Origin: Tritrichomonas musculus
Taxonomy: Eukaryota; Parabasalia; Tritrichomonadida; Tritrichomonadidae
Assembly: GCA_039105265.1 (NCBI GenBank)
Contig: JAPFFF010000014.1
Location: 3,286,001-3,350,000 of the forward strand
Direction: 5' to 3'
DNA length: 64,000 nt
The first letter of the stretch is position 1. Each line of letters opens with the position of its first letter. The notes under the pieces were generated by a model. That model made no database searches. It was not told where the DNA came from and worked only from the letters and a program-made list of their open reading frames with translations. Below are positions 49,201-59,346 of this stretch, one piece after another. The position numbers were made by a program, and so were the translations under genes.

Positions 49201-50557
49201 TTTGCTGGTTCTTGGTATGAATCGCACTGACTAGTTTGGATTTAATTTTGTTGATTTTGCTGGCTTGCTTGTTCATTTGCTGCTGAATTGGAGCGGTTTT
49301 TTCATTGATAATTTGTTCGAATGATTTTGTGAACTTCTTGATTTTTTTACTGAAATTGAGACACGCTGAAAAAGTGGAATTCATAATCTGTCCTTTTGAA
49401 TTTTCAAGCTCTTCAATTTTGTCACTTTTTTCTTCAATTTGGCTTTGCAATTGTGAAAATTTGTCATTTATTTCCGTTAAAATTCTCTCGTTTTCGCTTT
49501 TCTCAATCATTAAGGTTTTGATTTGCTCCGTTTGTGTTGTTGAACGTTTTTGAAGCTTCGAATAACGGGTAGCTAGCTTTTGTAATTTTTTAATCGTTTC
49601 TTGATTTTCTTCTTCTGTTTCTGAAATCTTATTTCTGGCTTTTTTATACTTTTCTGTCATTTGCGCAAGTGTTGAATTTAATGGGGCTTGCATTCGAACA
49701 CATCTGGATAAGGTTTCTATTTTATTATTTAATTCGGTAATCGTTTCTTTAGATGTTTGCAGTTCTGATTTTTTAACTTCGAGTTCGCTTTGAATTGCTT
49801 TGGATTCTTCAATCATTTTTTTATTTTCTTGCTCAAATTGCTTTTGCATTTGTATTTTTGTATCTGTTAATTGAATTTCCTCGTTCTTTTTACGATCACT
49901 TAAGAGTTGTTCATACTGTATTCGACTCTCATTGCTAGCATTCGTTATTTCTTTTAGTTTTTGCTTTAGATTCTCATACTTTTGATTTAATAATTTTTCT
50001 TTTTCTTGTAAATCGGCCAAATTTCGAGTCAATTCATGATTTTCATTTGTTAAATCGAGATTTTTTTCTTGTAAATTTGAAATTGTTCGTTCTATGCGAG
50101 GATTTCCCATTGTTATATTTTGAGGAATTTCATTTGATGCAAGTACTTCAAGCCTTGTCGTTAAGCTCATGTTTTTCTTTTTAAGTTTGATAATCTTTTT
50201 TGTTAATTCTCCTCTTTCTTGCTGAAGAGCTAAACATGTTTGTTCAAGCACTTTGTTTGGCTTATTGGCATTTTCAAGTGAAATTTCTAGTTCTCTCACT
50301 TGATTTTGCAAATTTTCAATATCATGTTGATAAGTTCTAATAAATTGTTTATACGAATTGATTGTTGATTCATTATTCTGATTTGTGGTTAATGGTTCGT
50401 TTGGAATAGGATTGTTATTATTGTTATAATTATTTATTGCCGAAATTGAATTAAATTGATCATTATTTGTAGATCCATTTATTAAAGAAGATTCTTCGTA
50501 ATTATACTCGTTTTTGTTTTTAACCGAACTAGATCTGTGATTTTTCCTAGATTTCAT
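46283..50557 (-). CDS. Long coiled-coil protein with internal 34-residue repeats (1424 aa)
   Basis: Residues 1-60 are Asn/Ser-rich. About 60-1290 are nearly continuous coiled coil. The last 130 residues are Asn/Ser-rich and acidic, ending in an EEEEEEINDID cluster. Within the coil (about 620-1000) a unit of 34 residues is repeated about eleven times. Its pattern is EKSKIEQ(D/E)L-x-QA(N/K)(F/Y)QLSEM-x-(N/S)LK-x-KV, with one shortened copy. A period of 34 is not a whole number of heptads, so the hydrophobic stripe must shift between units. The architecture resembles golgins, centrosomal or intermediate-filament-like proteins, but no GRIP, GRAB or motor domain is visible. It shares a 273-bp divergent intergenic region with the + strand gene at 50831. 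Confidence 0.8.
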   Translation of the reverse strand: MKSRKNHRSSSVKNKNEYNYEESSLINGSTNNDQFNSISAINNYNNNNNPIPNEPLTTNQNNESTINSYKQFIRTYQHDIENLQNQVRELEISLENANKPNKVLEQTCLALQQERGELTKKIIKLKKKNMSLTTRLEVLASNEIPQNITMGNPRIERTISNLQEKNLDLTNENHELTRNLADLQEKEKLLNQKYENLKQKLKEITNASNESRIQYEQLLSDRKKNEEIQLTDTKIQMQKQFEQENKKMIEESKAIQSELEVKKSELQTSKETITELNNKIETLSRCVRMQAPLNSTLAQMTEKYKKARNKISETEEENQETIKKLQKLATRYSKLQKRSTTQTEQIKTLMIEKSENERILTEINDKFSQLQSQIEEKSDKIEELENSKGQIMNSTFSACLNFSKKIKKFTKSFEQIINEKTAPIQQQMNKQASKINKIKSKLVSAIHTKNQQIKAQQKLIEKANLENKELNAKTVDQQNKITQISNEIFILQQKCQDVTNRLQKKIQKKKQMSKTIDDQINTISRQKAELDILQNDKNKLTKDLGNAKMKLSELQTANSELNEKQVTFDEIQEEVSNLRKENEIIKNENEEKSQLIQKNKTEIDSLTLDKSNLEQELTEANDQLTEMTKLKEKVSTLEKVQNEKHNLDIELAKANMKLTEIATLKERISQLEIVQNEKSKIEIDLMKANFQLSEMNSLREQVSLMNTIQMEKSKIEQDLMQANFKLSEMENLKQKVSKLENVKQELNQANFQLSEMENLKEKLSQLDELKSEKLKIEQELNQANRTISEMEIFKHKASQVDSIQAEKSKIEQDLIQAKYQLSEMDNLKENVSQIKEIQIEKSKLQQELTQAKYQLSEMQNLKQKIHQLEDIKLEKLKVEQELAQAKYQLAEMDNLKENVSQIKEIQQEKSKVEQELAQAKYQLSEMENLKEKIAQMEVIQSEKTKLEQDLIKANFQLTEMNSLKQKVETFQSVLTEKAKLESDLKHANSQLTDLSILQERVSSFQALQAEHNEISLQNQELKLQLEEKNQLLEGIQNELSTTKVQQSTFEQEFSEIKAKLSQSLQEKEKQKEKLSLFIAHNEDFNRELTEARSNLDHMLTEMKSKDLKIKELNDKVESLQNELQKEKMSSIEKSSQISQDASQIESLKSQIEILSSQKDDQCGNIEKKYRNEIEVKNEKIAKQEKEIEEKYIKNIQLTAEIEKVKQENLLLQQKLTKSTQDFKNQTHQMRIDFQRQVSEMRKELKSVTPKSSKSSNEKTDSNSYKLKMLELRLKEANEKIEKLQSLQQKEELSDDLNILSQNQNEKNEDGNHLVKNTNKNNLDLLSPTVRQYSSPHKNNSNSAKRSILKVSPNTNSISNSNKKQKKQISQPSQESSKSSVNVISVDIDNIINIEEEEEEINDIDIYHQIENNNFEDDNENSDSL

Positions 50558-50830
50558 CTGTTATTTAAACGGACGAATTGTGAAATAAAATAGATTTTAT
50601 ATTCATATTTAAAAAAATCAAAAACTTTTTCTTTATTTTATCACAAAAATTGAATGTATTTTATGATTCAAAATCATAAAAACATTATTCAATGTTTTTA
50701 TGGAAATGAAAATAAATAATTATAAAACAAATTTCATAAAGCTTCAAAAGCATTAAAAATAGAGATTTTGCCATTGAATTGAATCAATTCAAATAATTTC
50801 TCGAAATTTTGGTCATTTCATTTTTTTAAA
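50558..50830. promoter_or_regulatory. Divergent promoter region with an initiator on each side
   Basis: TCACAAT at 50577-50583 (- strand) precedes the coiled-coil gene. TCATTTC at 50813-50819 and an overlapping TCATTTTT precede the + strand gene. The spacing of both to their ATGs (about 20 nt or less) is typical for trichomonads. Confidence 0.5.
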
Positions 50831-52537
50831 ATGAATACAGCATTATATAAAACGAATGACTCAGATTTTAGAGTCACTCAATTGACAAAGCTTGCTGGAA
50901 TTTTTAATAGCAATCATAATGTTCAGTCCCAATTCAACATTGAAGGTGAACTTAATATGCTTTTTTCAATTTCAAATCAAGAATCGCCTGACATTTTATT
51001 ATTGAATGATATTTTAACTAAAATTGCTTCTTATTATACAAATTTAAATTTCTCACATAATTATGACGTGATATTGAATAATCAGATGATTTTTCCAATC
51101 TTAAATAATCTTATTTCGAGAAATAATAGTGCCGAAATCAGACGTTCGAGTTTTATGGTAATCCTTGCTCTTATTTCTTTTAATGAAGATATATTATTAA
51201 AATTCATTGAATATGGATTATATTCCAAACTTTTTGATATCCTGGCAGATAAAAATTACGATATGGATGGCTATTTTATTGTTTCAAGATTATTGTTTTG
51301 CATTTTTTCTTATCAAAATGGTCCTATAATACAGCAATTTTTGAACTCCCCTTTACCCGATCATTTGATAAAATTACTTATTCATTTTTCTTATGATCGT
51401 TTGGATGATACTCAAACCCAATTTATTATTGATGCATTCTCTGCTAGACAAAAATCTTTTCTACAGTTTGATGATACGCAATTAAATGCAAAATATCCTC
51501 AAGAGCGCCTTCCTTCAGAAGTTAAGCAAAATCTTTTTTTGAAAGCTTCTTTTGAAGACCTAATCTTTGCCATTATCCAGCATCTTTATCATGATTGTGG
51601 AAGTCCAAATGACGACACAACTGATTCCGTATTACGCGCAATGACTAATATTATTTCAACAGCTAATAAGACATATTTGGTGAGCCAAGTTGCATATTGC
51701 CTTACGGCAATGATTAACGTATCTAGGTTAGCTCAAGAAAAATCTGTTGAAAATGGTTTGATTCAATGCTTAAATAATTTTTTGAGTTCATATCAGTTTG
51801 AGATCGCATGGCCTTATATAATTTGTGCTGATATAACTATACTCAAAAACTTTAAAGAAAAAATTCTTAAAAGTAGCAATGATAAAGAAAAAGAGCTTTA
51901 TTATAATTTAGTTACTCAAATATTAAATTCAGTTACTCCTTCAAAATTGTTTATACTTATTACCCAAGTAAGCAAGGAATATGGCGAAAAAGAAGTTCAA
52001 TATCAAGAAAAATTTGATTCATCGATTTTAGAATGCTTTTCTTTGATTTTTTATTTCAATCATGGAATAATTGTTGAAGATATTGGGGAAAATGAAAACC
52101 GTGAACTATTTCTCACATTAGGACAATTCCGCCAAATTTTAGATGTCCACAATCTGAGCGACGATGGAATTTCATATTTCTTGAAAGAGAAAGGAATTCT
52201 TTTTGTTTTCGCAGCGATCGATACTCAAAATTATTTAAGTGTTCGTCTTGATATTATTAATATACTTATAGGAGAATATCATGCTCTAATTCCTTTTATT
52301 TTACAATCAAGTTCAGATGAAATGAAAAAACTTATTTTAATCGTTCTGATCAAACTTGCAAACAAATTAATAATTAATGAAAATCAAGGCAATAAAAATA
52401 ACAGTAATCAAATTATTGATTTCTTAAATTCTGATGATATGTCGTCATCAACAGAAGAATTACAAAAATCAGATGATAGAGAACTATTATCTTTATTAGA
52501 TAATTTCACAGACATGACTGAAAAAATGTTTTCTTAA
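50831..52537 (+). CDS. ARM/HEAT-like helical repeat protein, function unknown (568 aa)
   Basis: A complete frame of 568 codons with host codon use. The sequence is almost entirely helical with recurring hydrophobic pairs about 40 residues apart (for example SAEIRRSSFMVILALISF near residues 98-115 and SVENGLIQCLNNFLSSY near 310-326), the look of armadillo repeats. Such proteins form an extensive trichomonad family of unknown function. There is no membrane segment or catalytic motif. The tail, about residues 515-568, is acidic and Ser/Asn-rich. It converges with the transporter gene on the - strand, about 240 bp away. Confidence 0.75.
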   Translation: MNTALYKTNDSDFRVTQLTKLAGIFNSNHNVQSQFNIEGELNMLFSISNQESPDILLLNDILTKIASYYTNLNFSHNYDVILNNQMIFPILNNLISRNNSAEIRRSSFMVILALISFNEDILLKFIEYGLYSKLFDILADKNYDMDGYFIVSRLLFCIFSYQNGPIIQQFLNSPLPDHLIKLLIHFSYDRLDDTQTQFIIDAFSARQKSFLQFDDTQLNAKYPQERLPSEVKQNLFLKASFEDLIFAIIQHLYHDCGSPNDDTTDSVLRAMTNIISTANKTYLVSQVAYCLTAMINVSRLAQEKSVENGLIQCLNNFLSSYQFEIAWPYIICADITILKNFKEKILKSSNDKEKELYYNLVTQILNSVTPSKLFILITQVSKEYGEKEVQYQEKFDSSILECFSLIFYFNHGIIVEDIGENENRELFLTLGQFRQILDVHNLSDDGISYFLKEKGILFVFAAIDTQNYLSVRLDIINILIGEYHALIPFILQSSSDEMKKLILIVLIKLANKLIINENQGNKNNSNQIIDFLNSDDMSSSTEELQKSDDRELLSLLDNFTDMTEKMFS

Positions 52538-52775
52538 TTATTCTATAAATGTTATTATTTTATAAAATAAAGTTTTATTTAACATATGGTTGGTAAAAAA
52601 TGTTTTTATTCGTCAATTTAAGCAATATTATTATATATGAAAGTTAATAAATAAAATTTCTTAATTATTTTGAAATAATAATTAGTTAATAGTATAAAGT
52701 TTTATAAAGAAAGATAATAACTATATAGTATATACTAAATGATGTAAAAATGAACTTAAAAAATGCATTTTTTTC
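52538..52775. other. Convergent 3' spacer
   Basis: A 238-bp AT-rich spacer between two convergent genes. AATAAA occurs shortly after the stop at 52537. No repeat was recognised. Confidence 0.5.
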
Positions 52776-54017
52776 TTATGTAGAATTTTTCATGACTTGT
52801 TCAAGTAAAGGATCAGATGTCGGTTCTTTTGAAATCATTGAGTTTTCAAGCTGCTTGTTATCCTTATCTTCATACTTAAATCCAGGAATTATGAGAATTC
52901 GATTATATGTGAGCATTCCAGTAAAAAGAAGAGCAAACCCACCAAGTTCCATCCAACTCCATTTATTCCATTCTTCACCGAGATCGGGGTGGTGGTTTCC
53001 AACTGCTGTTCCAAGCATTGAGTAATACATAATAACTTGGAAAACCCAGATAAAGAGAGTTCTTAAACCTTCAACAATAGTTCTCATAACAGCAGATGTC
53101 ACCTTAATGACATACATTGCCATTAAATTTTTGGCAAGGTTAATTAAAAGATATAATATATTAAAGAGTACAAGCGTTGGATTTTCTTTGAGCATTAAGA
53201 AGGAATCCCATGTATCTTCATGTATTCCATTACCATCATCCATGTTTTGGAAGGCATAATGTGCAATTGGCATGAAAAGACCTGCACATATCAAAGTCCC
53301 CCATAAACCTTCAATACCAACTGTCATTATTGGTGATGCTGTTTTTTCATGAAGTATGAAATCATTTAAAACAATTTCTGACGCCTGGAAAACTTGAGCA
53401 ATAATTGTAATAAAGATTGAAAAAATAACTTTACCTTTTGAAACTCCGGCTTTGCCAACACCTAGCTCTAAAACAGCGCCCAATCCAACTATAATAAGAG
53501 CTGATACAACAATAAATACTGACCACCATTTATAGGCCATGTGATACCTTTTTAAAATAAAATGACTAAATATTGTTGAAAATATTACCATAGATCCACG
53601 TAGCATTTGCCAAACAGACGCTTCAATGAAGAGAAGGCCGATGTTACCTAAGATTGTTGCCAATATATCACAAACAGAAGGGGCTGCAATAAGGAAAAAT
53701 AGTTCTTTAAATGAGGACTCTTTTTTTGAGTTCTGGCCAATTTGATCTAGTAATTGACTATTATCTATTTTACTTTTTTTATCTTTACGACGCTTAATAT
53801 AAAGTTCAATTTCATAAGCAAATAGAGCTAAAGCCATACCTACAAACATATTAACTGTAAGAAACCAAGGCTTGTTGAAGTTATGCATTCCTCCATATTT
53901 TGGATCTCCAACTGCACGTTGATCATAAATTAACTTTCGAAAAATAGTTGTTGCTGTTCCAAAAAAGAGCATTCCTGAAATAACGAAAATTTTTTGCCCT
54001 GCAGTCGCTTCAGACAT
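52776..54017 (-). CDS. SLC35F6: SLC35F6-like drug/metabolite-superfamily transporter (413 aa)
   Basis: Ten hydrophobic segments with the order and spacing of the DMT fold. Family-specific strings are FFLIAAPSVCDILATILGNIGLLFIEASVWQMLRG (residues about 107-141), IIAQVFQASEIVLNDFILHE, VGIEGLWGTLI and SAVMRTIVEGLRTLFIWVFQ. They align in order with human SLC35F6 (PAxCDxxGTxLxxVxLxxxxASxxQMLRGxxIIF, MAQIxxAxQxVxEExF, VGTEGLFG, TRMVxDSLRTVVIW). The human protein sits in lysosomal and mitochondrial membranes, and its substrate is not settled, so the substrate here is unknown. The first loop (residues about 30-55) is long and a charged loop follows at 70-100. The C-terminal 30 residues are cytosolic-like and carry no ER retrieval motif. 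Confidence 0.88.
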   Translation of the reverse strand: MSEATAGQKIFVISGMLFFGTATTIFRKLIYDQRAVGDPKYGGMHNFNKPWFLTVNMFVGMALALFAYEIELYIKRRKDKKSKIDNSQLLDQIGQNSKKESSFKELFFLIAAPSVCDILATILGNIGLLFIEASVWQMLRGSMVIFSTIFSHFILKRYHMAYKWWSVFIVVSALIIVGLGAVLELGVGKAGVSKGKVIFSIFITIIAQVFQASEIVLNDFILHEKTASPIMTVGIEGLWGTLICAGLFMPIAHYAFQNMDDGNGIHEDTWDSFLMLKENPTLVLFNILYLLINLAKNLMAMYVIKVTSAVMRTIVEGLRTLFIWVFQVIMYYSMLGTAVGNHHPDLGEEWNKWSWMELGGFALLFTGMLTYNRILIIPGFKYEDKDNKQLENSMISKEPTSDPLLEQVMKNST

Positions 54018-55090
54018 GATTCTTAATGTTATAAAATTCTATTGTATTTTATTATCGAAAAAATCATTTTGAATTGAAGTGTAAACAAGTTTTAATAAAT
54101 TTGAGAGGGGTCATGACTCACAAAAATGGATGTATTTGTTAGTATTAACATTATTTATTTTTTAATGAACTATTTTAAATTATAATATATTTATATTCAT
54201 TTATATATATATTTATATACATATAATATTAATAATATAATGGGATAATTATGTTTAAATTATTGAGAAAATAATCTATATAAAAAATATAAAATTTATT
54301 AAAAATATCTATATATCAAAGTATTTTATATATATTTAAATATAAATAAGATATATAATTATATTATATAGTATATATAATATATATGAAGAATTATAAT
54401 TCATATTATCAAATGAAATCATTGAGAATAAATTCTTCCTTTTCCCTCAACACTTTTTGAGAGCGTAGCTCTCAAAAAGTTGTTACGAGAAATTCGTAAA
54501 ATGTAATTTACATTTTAAACGCTCATCCATTTGAATTTATTTGAAAGAACTATCACAATTATTTGAGATTTTTTTTTTGCTGTTGATGATGTTAAAAATT
54601 CGTAATTTCTCAGAATTTTTCTGAACAAAGTTGAATGGTCGGAGGAAAAAAAATAAAGTATTGAAAAAAACTTTTATTAATTATTTTTTTCTCTTATCTT
54701 GATAAAAATTAAATAAATCAATTATTTTCCTGACTAAATATGTTTTCCATCCTGATTGTTAATTGAGCATGAAGCAAATCCTCTGACAAATATCAAATTA
54801 TTTAATAATCGAAGAAAAGGTTTTGAAAATTGTAAAATCTCATTAAAACTTCTCGAGCATAAAGAATTCATATCAACATTTGAAATTGATGAAAATTTTG
54901 CTACTCTTTTTAAAATATTATTATTGAAAATTGAGATTATACTTATAAAAGCCTGACAGTCTTGACAATTTTTTGAATGTTTATAATAACTTTCAAAATT
55001 CTCATGTGGAAAATATTTTATACCGTATCTCGCGAATCGTCGAACATTTTTGTTATATTCCGTATAATCGTTTTTTGAATCTATTTTTTT
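54018..55090. other. Gene-free region with a repeated hairpin
   Basis: AT-rich. The only clear structure is the hairpin at 54449-54484. An ORF of 66 codons at 54756-54956 has no family match and is not called as a gene. Confidence 0.45.
54449..54484. repeat. Hairpin shared with 35248-35282
   Basis: A 13-bp perfect stem, ACTTTTTGAGAGC / GCTCTCAAAAAGT, with loop GTA. The core and design are the same as in the hairpin 19 kb upstream. Confidence 0.8.
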
Positions 55091-55338
55091 TTAAGGTACA
55101 AATCCAGTACGTTTAGTAACCGCAAATTTTTTTGACATTCTCAAAGAATAAGATGACATGTTAAATAAAAAACGATTATTTTCATCAATTTCATATAACA
55201 TGTCATAATTCTTATTTAAATTGTAAAATAAGTGTCAAAAACAAACCTAGTCAATTTAAACTTTTTCAGAGACATGCAACTATTCAAATAATAAACGTTC
55301 TCCTATTCAAAAAATAACGTACTGGATTTGTACCTTAA
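55091..55338. mobile_element. TTAA-flanked MITE (240 bp)
   Basis: TTAA at 55091-55094 and 55335-55338 encloses perfect 19-bp terminal inverted repeats GGTACAAATCCAGTACGTT. Ends starting GG inside TTAA suggest Kolobok-like (or piggyBac-like) transposition. No coding capacity. Confidence 0.85.
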
Positions 55339-55589
55339 AATATCGATTATAAGATGAGAACCTAGCTGCAGCATTTTAATAAAAATTATCTTAAAAATTC
55401 AATACTTTAAAGATTTTAATATTATTATATTAATATCTTTTAAAATATTTCATATAATAGAATTATAAAGGATATTTTATTGTATATATATAATTTAAAA
55501 TATATAAATAAATATATTCAAGCATATATATATATTTAATTGGAATAATAATGAAATGAAGATTGAACATAATTATTTCTAAAAAAAGT

Positions 55590-55970
55590 TAACGTGCTTT
55601 CAATAGACCCGGAGCATTTCAGTAGACCCGGAGCAAGGTCAATTTAGCATAAATTGGCCATGATTTGATCGTTTTTTATAAAAAAGAAAACCAAATATGA
55701 TCAGAAATATTTCGACCAGAATTTTTTTTATTTTTCACTATTTTACAAATATCTCCAAATCAAAAAAGTAAAACAAATAATATTTAACAAAAATTATAAT
55801 GTAAAATAATAATTTTTATATAATTTATCATCAAATATTAAATAAAATAATTAAATTGTATGAAAAATAATAAAAATAAAATTTAGTGCTCCGGGTCTAC
55901 TGAAATGCTCCGGGTCTACTGAAATGCTCCGGGTCTACTGAAATGCTCCGGGTCTATTGAAAGCACGTTA
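55590..55970. mobile_element. TA-flanked MITE with 19-bp-repeated ends
   Basis: Ends TAACGTGCTTTCAATAGACC, inverted at the two sides. The motif TAGACCCGGAGCA is repeated at exactly 19-bp spacing, two copies on the left and four on the right. TA target duplication at 55590-55591 and 55969-55970. The GC-rich motif stands out sharply from the AT-rich surroundings. No gene inside. Confidence 0.88.
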
Positions 55971-56380
55971 TCTGAATTCTTTTTATATCCATTGAAAATA
56001 AATTGAATGAATAGTTGAGCGTTTAAAATCTCTAAATGAAAATGAATGATGATTGAATTTTAAAAAATGTGCAAAAAACTTAGTTATAAGCAAAGGCTCA
56101 TAATAATATCGATTTTAGACTATAAAACAATATTCCGTTTATATTTTTTTTATAACGTTTATTATTTTTTTCAAGAATTTTATTTTTAAGGGTACTCTCA
56201 AATTTCATTCAATTTTTGAACAAAAACAATTTTTTAAAAAAAGAGGATTTTCCTTGATTTTTTGGTAAATATAAAAAGAACACCAAAAATTATCAGAAGA
56301 ATTTTTTTTTTTTGGCTCTATCTTTTAAAATGAGCAAAAAGATATCTTTAATTTTTCAAATAACAATCCAAAAATAAAAT

Positions 56381-57960
56381 CCTCAGGCCAATCATAATAT
56401 TTTAAAGTATTAAATATATTTCTTAATAAAAAGTAGATAAATTCCAATTTTATAAAAAAAATCCATTTTGGTTTTTTGGTGTTTCAAAATTTGAAATGTA
56501 CACAAATTTGAGATAATTATTATTTTTATATTCACAAATTTGAAAAGGAAAAAAATCATATATTTTTTCAATTTCTCGAAAAATTAACTATGTATTTCAT
56601 CAAACGAACAGTTGCAAAGGTTATTTATGATATTATATTTTTGTTTGTTTGTTTATTTCAGTGTATTATTGACAGTTTTTTCTCATACATAAAATTCCTC
56701 AGGCCAAAACTAATATTTTTATGTATATAATCTATAAAAATAGAAATATATTTGTATCTTCAAAATTCGTAGAGTTCTTGAATGTTGATCACTTATTTCT
56801 ATTAAAATACCTTTTAAAAGTTTAAAACATATAAATACATACTTCATAGAATATATATTCATAATTAAAAAATCATAAAAATGATTTGATCAATAGAAAA
56901 AAGAAAAGCAAAACAAAAAAATCAAGTAAAGTATACAATTTATAAATCTGACACAAATTAGTAAAAAATAAGTATTTATTTAATATTTTGATAAATATAA
57001 ACTCAGGATAAAAATCTGTCATACAGAAAATTTTTATTTGTACGAAAAACCCAAATGTATTTATTTAATTTAGACATCTAGGTGTAGGATTGATGGAATC
57101 AAAATTCCTCAGGCCAAAACTAATATTTTTATGTTGATATTACATTATTACCTAGACATTTTTATATTAATTAAATTCGTAGAGATCCTGATATATGATC
57201 AGTTATCAAATTCAATTTTCCATTTTTAACCTATTTTATATATAATTAGAGATTCCATAAAATATATATTTCTACATAAATCATCATAAAAATTCCTTAT
57301 AAAATAAATAAAAGCAAAACAAATGAAAAAAAGCAAGTAAACTATTCAATTTTAAATCTGACACGAAATGCAAAATAATAAGTATTTTTTTAATATTTTG
57401 ATAAATATAAACTCAGCGTAAAAATTCGTCATACAAAATATTTTTTTTTTGTACGAAAAGTGAAAGTATTTTTTTCTCATTTTATATTCTAAGCGTATAA
57501 CTGATGGATTCAAAATTCCTCAGGCCAAAACTAATAAAATATAGTCAATATTTGATAGGGTAAGCAATAAAGTTGTATTCACAAAATTCACCGAGATCAT
57601 GTGATATGATCAGTTATTGAATTTAATTTCCTCTTTTTCTCATATCATATCTATAAATACAAACTTTATCAAATATATTTTTATAAGTTAAAAATCAAAA
57701 AAATGATTCAGTCAATGAAAAAATGCAAAAACAAGCTACAAAAGCAAGTAAAGTACACAATTTTCAAATCAGACAAAAATTAGTAAAAAATAAGTATTTA
57801 TTAAATATTTTGATAATTATAAACTCAGAATAAAAATTCGTCATGCAAAAAACTTTTTTTTTTATGAAATACAAAAATGCTTTTCTAAATATTTGATATC
57901 TCAGTGAATCATTGTAGATTTAAAAAATCCTCAGGTCAATATTCTTATGTTCGCATAAAA
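56381..57960. repeat. Satellite-like tandem repeat, about 411 bp per unit
   Basis: The marker CCTCAGG(C/T)CAA starts at 56381, 56697, 57107, 57518 and 57929, giving steps of 316, 410, 411 and 411 bp. Each unit then carries GATCA(C/G)TTAT-type, AAGTAAA(G/C)TA-type and TTTTGATAA(A/T)TATAAACTCAG-type blocks in the same order. The three full copies are diverged by substitutions but hardly by length. The first unit is partial. The array ends just before the hAT remnant. No gene. Confidence 0.85.
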
Positions 57961-58287
57961 AATATAAATGCCTCAAAAAAATCTAACTACAGATGATATT
58001 CATGGAAATTCAAAAAAATCTTCTTTTTTTCGATCACATTCAAATTTGAAAAATCTCACAAAATACAAAGAAAAATGTTTTTATATTCTCAAAATTGAAA
58101 AGCAAATAATCTATATAAAAACCTCAGAATGTATACCCTTAATTTTATTCCAGGATAACCGTTTTTTTATAATAAAATTTCAATAAGCTCATATAAAAAG
58201 TTTGTATTGTGATTTTAAATCTATGTTTTTTTCCTTACCTTTTTCATTCAAATTTTTCTTTCTAAATTATAATCCCTGTATGATTAA

Positions 58288-59346
58288 TCGTTTTTTAAAA
58301 AAATAAATAACATTTTTTCAGAAACCGTTAATTTAATTTCTCAATTTATAACTTGGTCAAGAAAAAAAAAAGTTTTATACGAATGTCTTTCAAATGGCTT
58401 ACTTAATTCTCCACCTCATTTACAACAAACTAGGTGGAATTCTTTACATGATTCCATTGTTTTTATCATAAATAATTATGATTTTTATTTATTAGCTATA
58501 CATCATTTTCAAAACACACCAGAAAAATGCCCAATTCAATTAGATGACGATACCAAAATTAAATTAATAGCAATGTTAAAAGTTATAAAGCCTATTGTTA
58601 ATTTTACAATTAGTGTTCAGAAAAATTTTGTAAATATTGGAACAGTTTACTGGAATTTACTCAATCTATATGATGAATTGAATACTTTAATAAATGAAGA
58701 AGATACTTTCGGTTTTATTTCTATTGTTAAAGAAAATTTTATAATAAGATTTAACGAAGCAGGCGACTCAACATTAGCAGAAATAAGTTTTTTATTAACA
58801 AGCAAAGGAAGAGAATGGTACCAAAGTAAATGTAATATAGCAAACAATATTTTTTTCAAAATTTCCAGAAAGAAAAATATTCTAAATGAAGAACAAATTT
58901 TTTTAAACGAATTCAACGTAGAAAAACGTTTACTAATAGAAAAATTAAATGAATTATCTATTTATTTAAGGTTAGATTCTCAAACTGTCGTTCAATCTTT
59001 TTTTATTTGGCTAAGTTCAAATGATCTTTATTATCAAGAGCCTATTGACTACTGGAAAACCAATTTGACAAGTCAATTTGAAGTGAATAATTCAATTATT
59101 TCATATAAAGATTTATCTTTAATCGCAATACATATTTTAGTGATCCCTGGGACAGAAGCCATTTGTGAACGCTGTTTTTCACAGTTGAAACTTATTCACA
59201 GTCATTTTAGAAGTACACTAAAAAGTGATATCCTTGATTCATTATTGCAAATTAAGTTAACATTACTTTGGTCAAACGAGACAAATCCTTTAGATCTTTT
59301 GATAGAAGATGATGAATATAATGAAGAACAAAGTGACAATGAATAA
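58288..59346 (+). pseudogene. hAT transposase remnant (C-terminal 350 residues)
   Basis: The frame is open from about 58288 to the stop at 59346, but the first in-frame ATG is at 58573, well inside the domain. Upstream coding sequence is lost. QQTRWNSLHDS (near 58423-58455) is the conserved TRWNS block of hAT transposases. VIPGTEAICERCFSQLKL followed by RSTLKSDILDSLLQIKL (about 59140-59270) is the C-terminal dimerisation domain (PxSSxxxERxFS...R-x-x-L-x-x-x-x-x-x-LLxLK). The zinc finger and first catalytic Asp are missing. No terminal repeats were matched. It is the only hAT coding sequence in a window that holds at least three non-autonomous hAT-like elements. Confidence 0.8.

Noticed and set aside
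54756-54956. 66-codon ORF
   Set aside because: No family match, AT-rich codons and transposon-rich surroundings. A chance ORF is more likely.
55860-55970. CRISPR-like array from the regular CTCCGGGTCTACTGAAA repeats
   Set aside because: Units are head-to-tail with no spacers, and the same motif is inverted at the other end of a TA-flanked element, so it is a transposon end.
57968-58186. 72-codon ORF upstream of the hAT remnant
   Set aside because: It begins at the end of the satellite array and shows no hAT zinc finger, so it was not joined to the transposase remnant.
58200-58330. Possible intron with TTTTTTCAG acceptor before the hAT open frame
   Set aside because: Trichomonad introns carry a distinct extended 3' motif (ACTAACACACAG) that is absent here. 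Truncation explains the missing N-terminus more simply.
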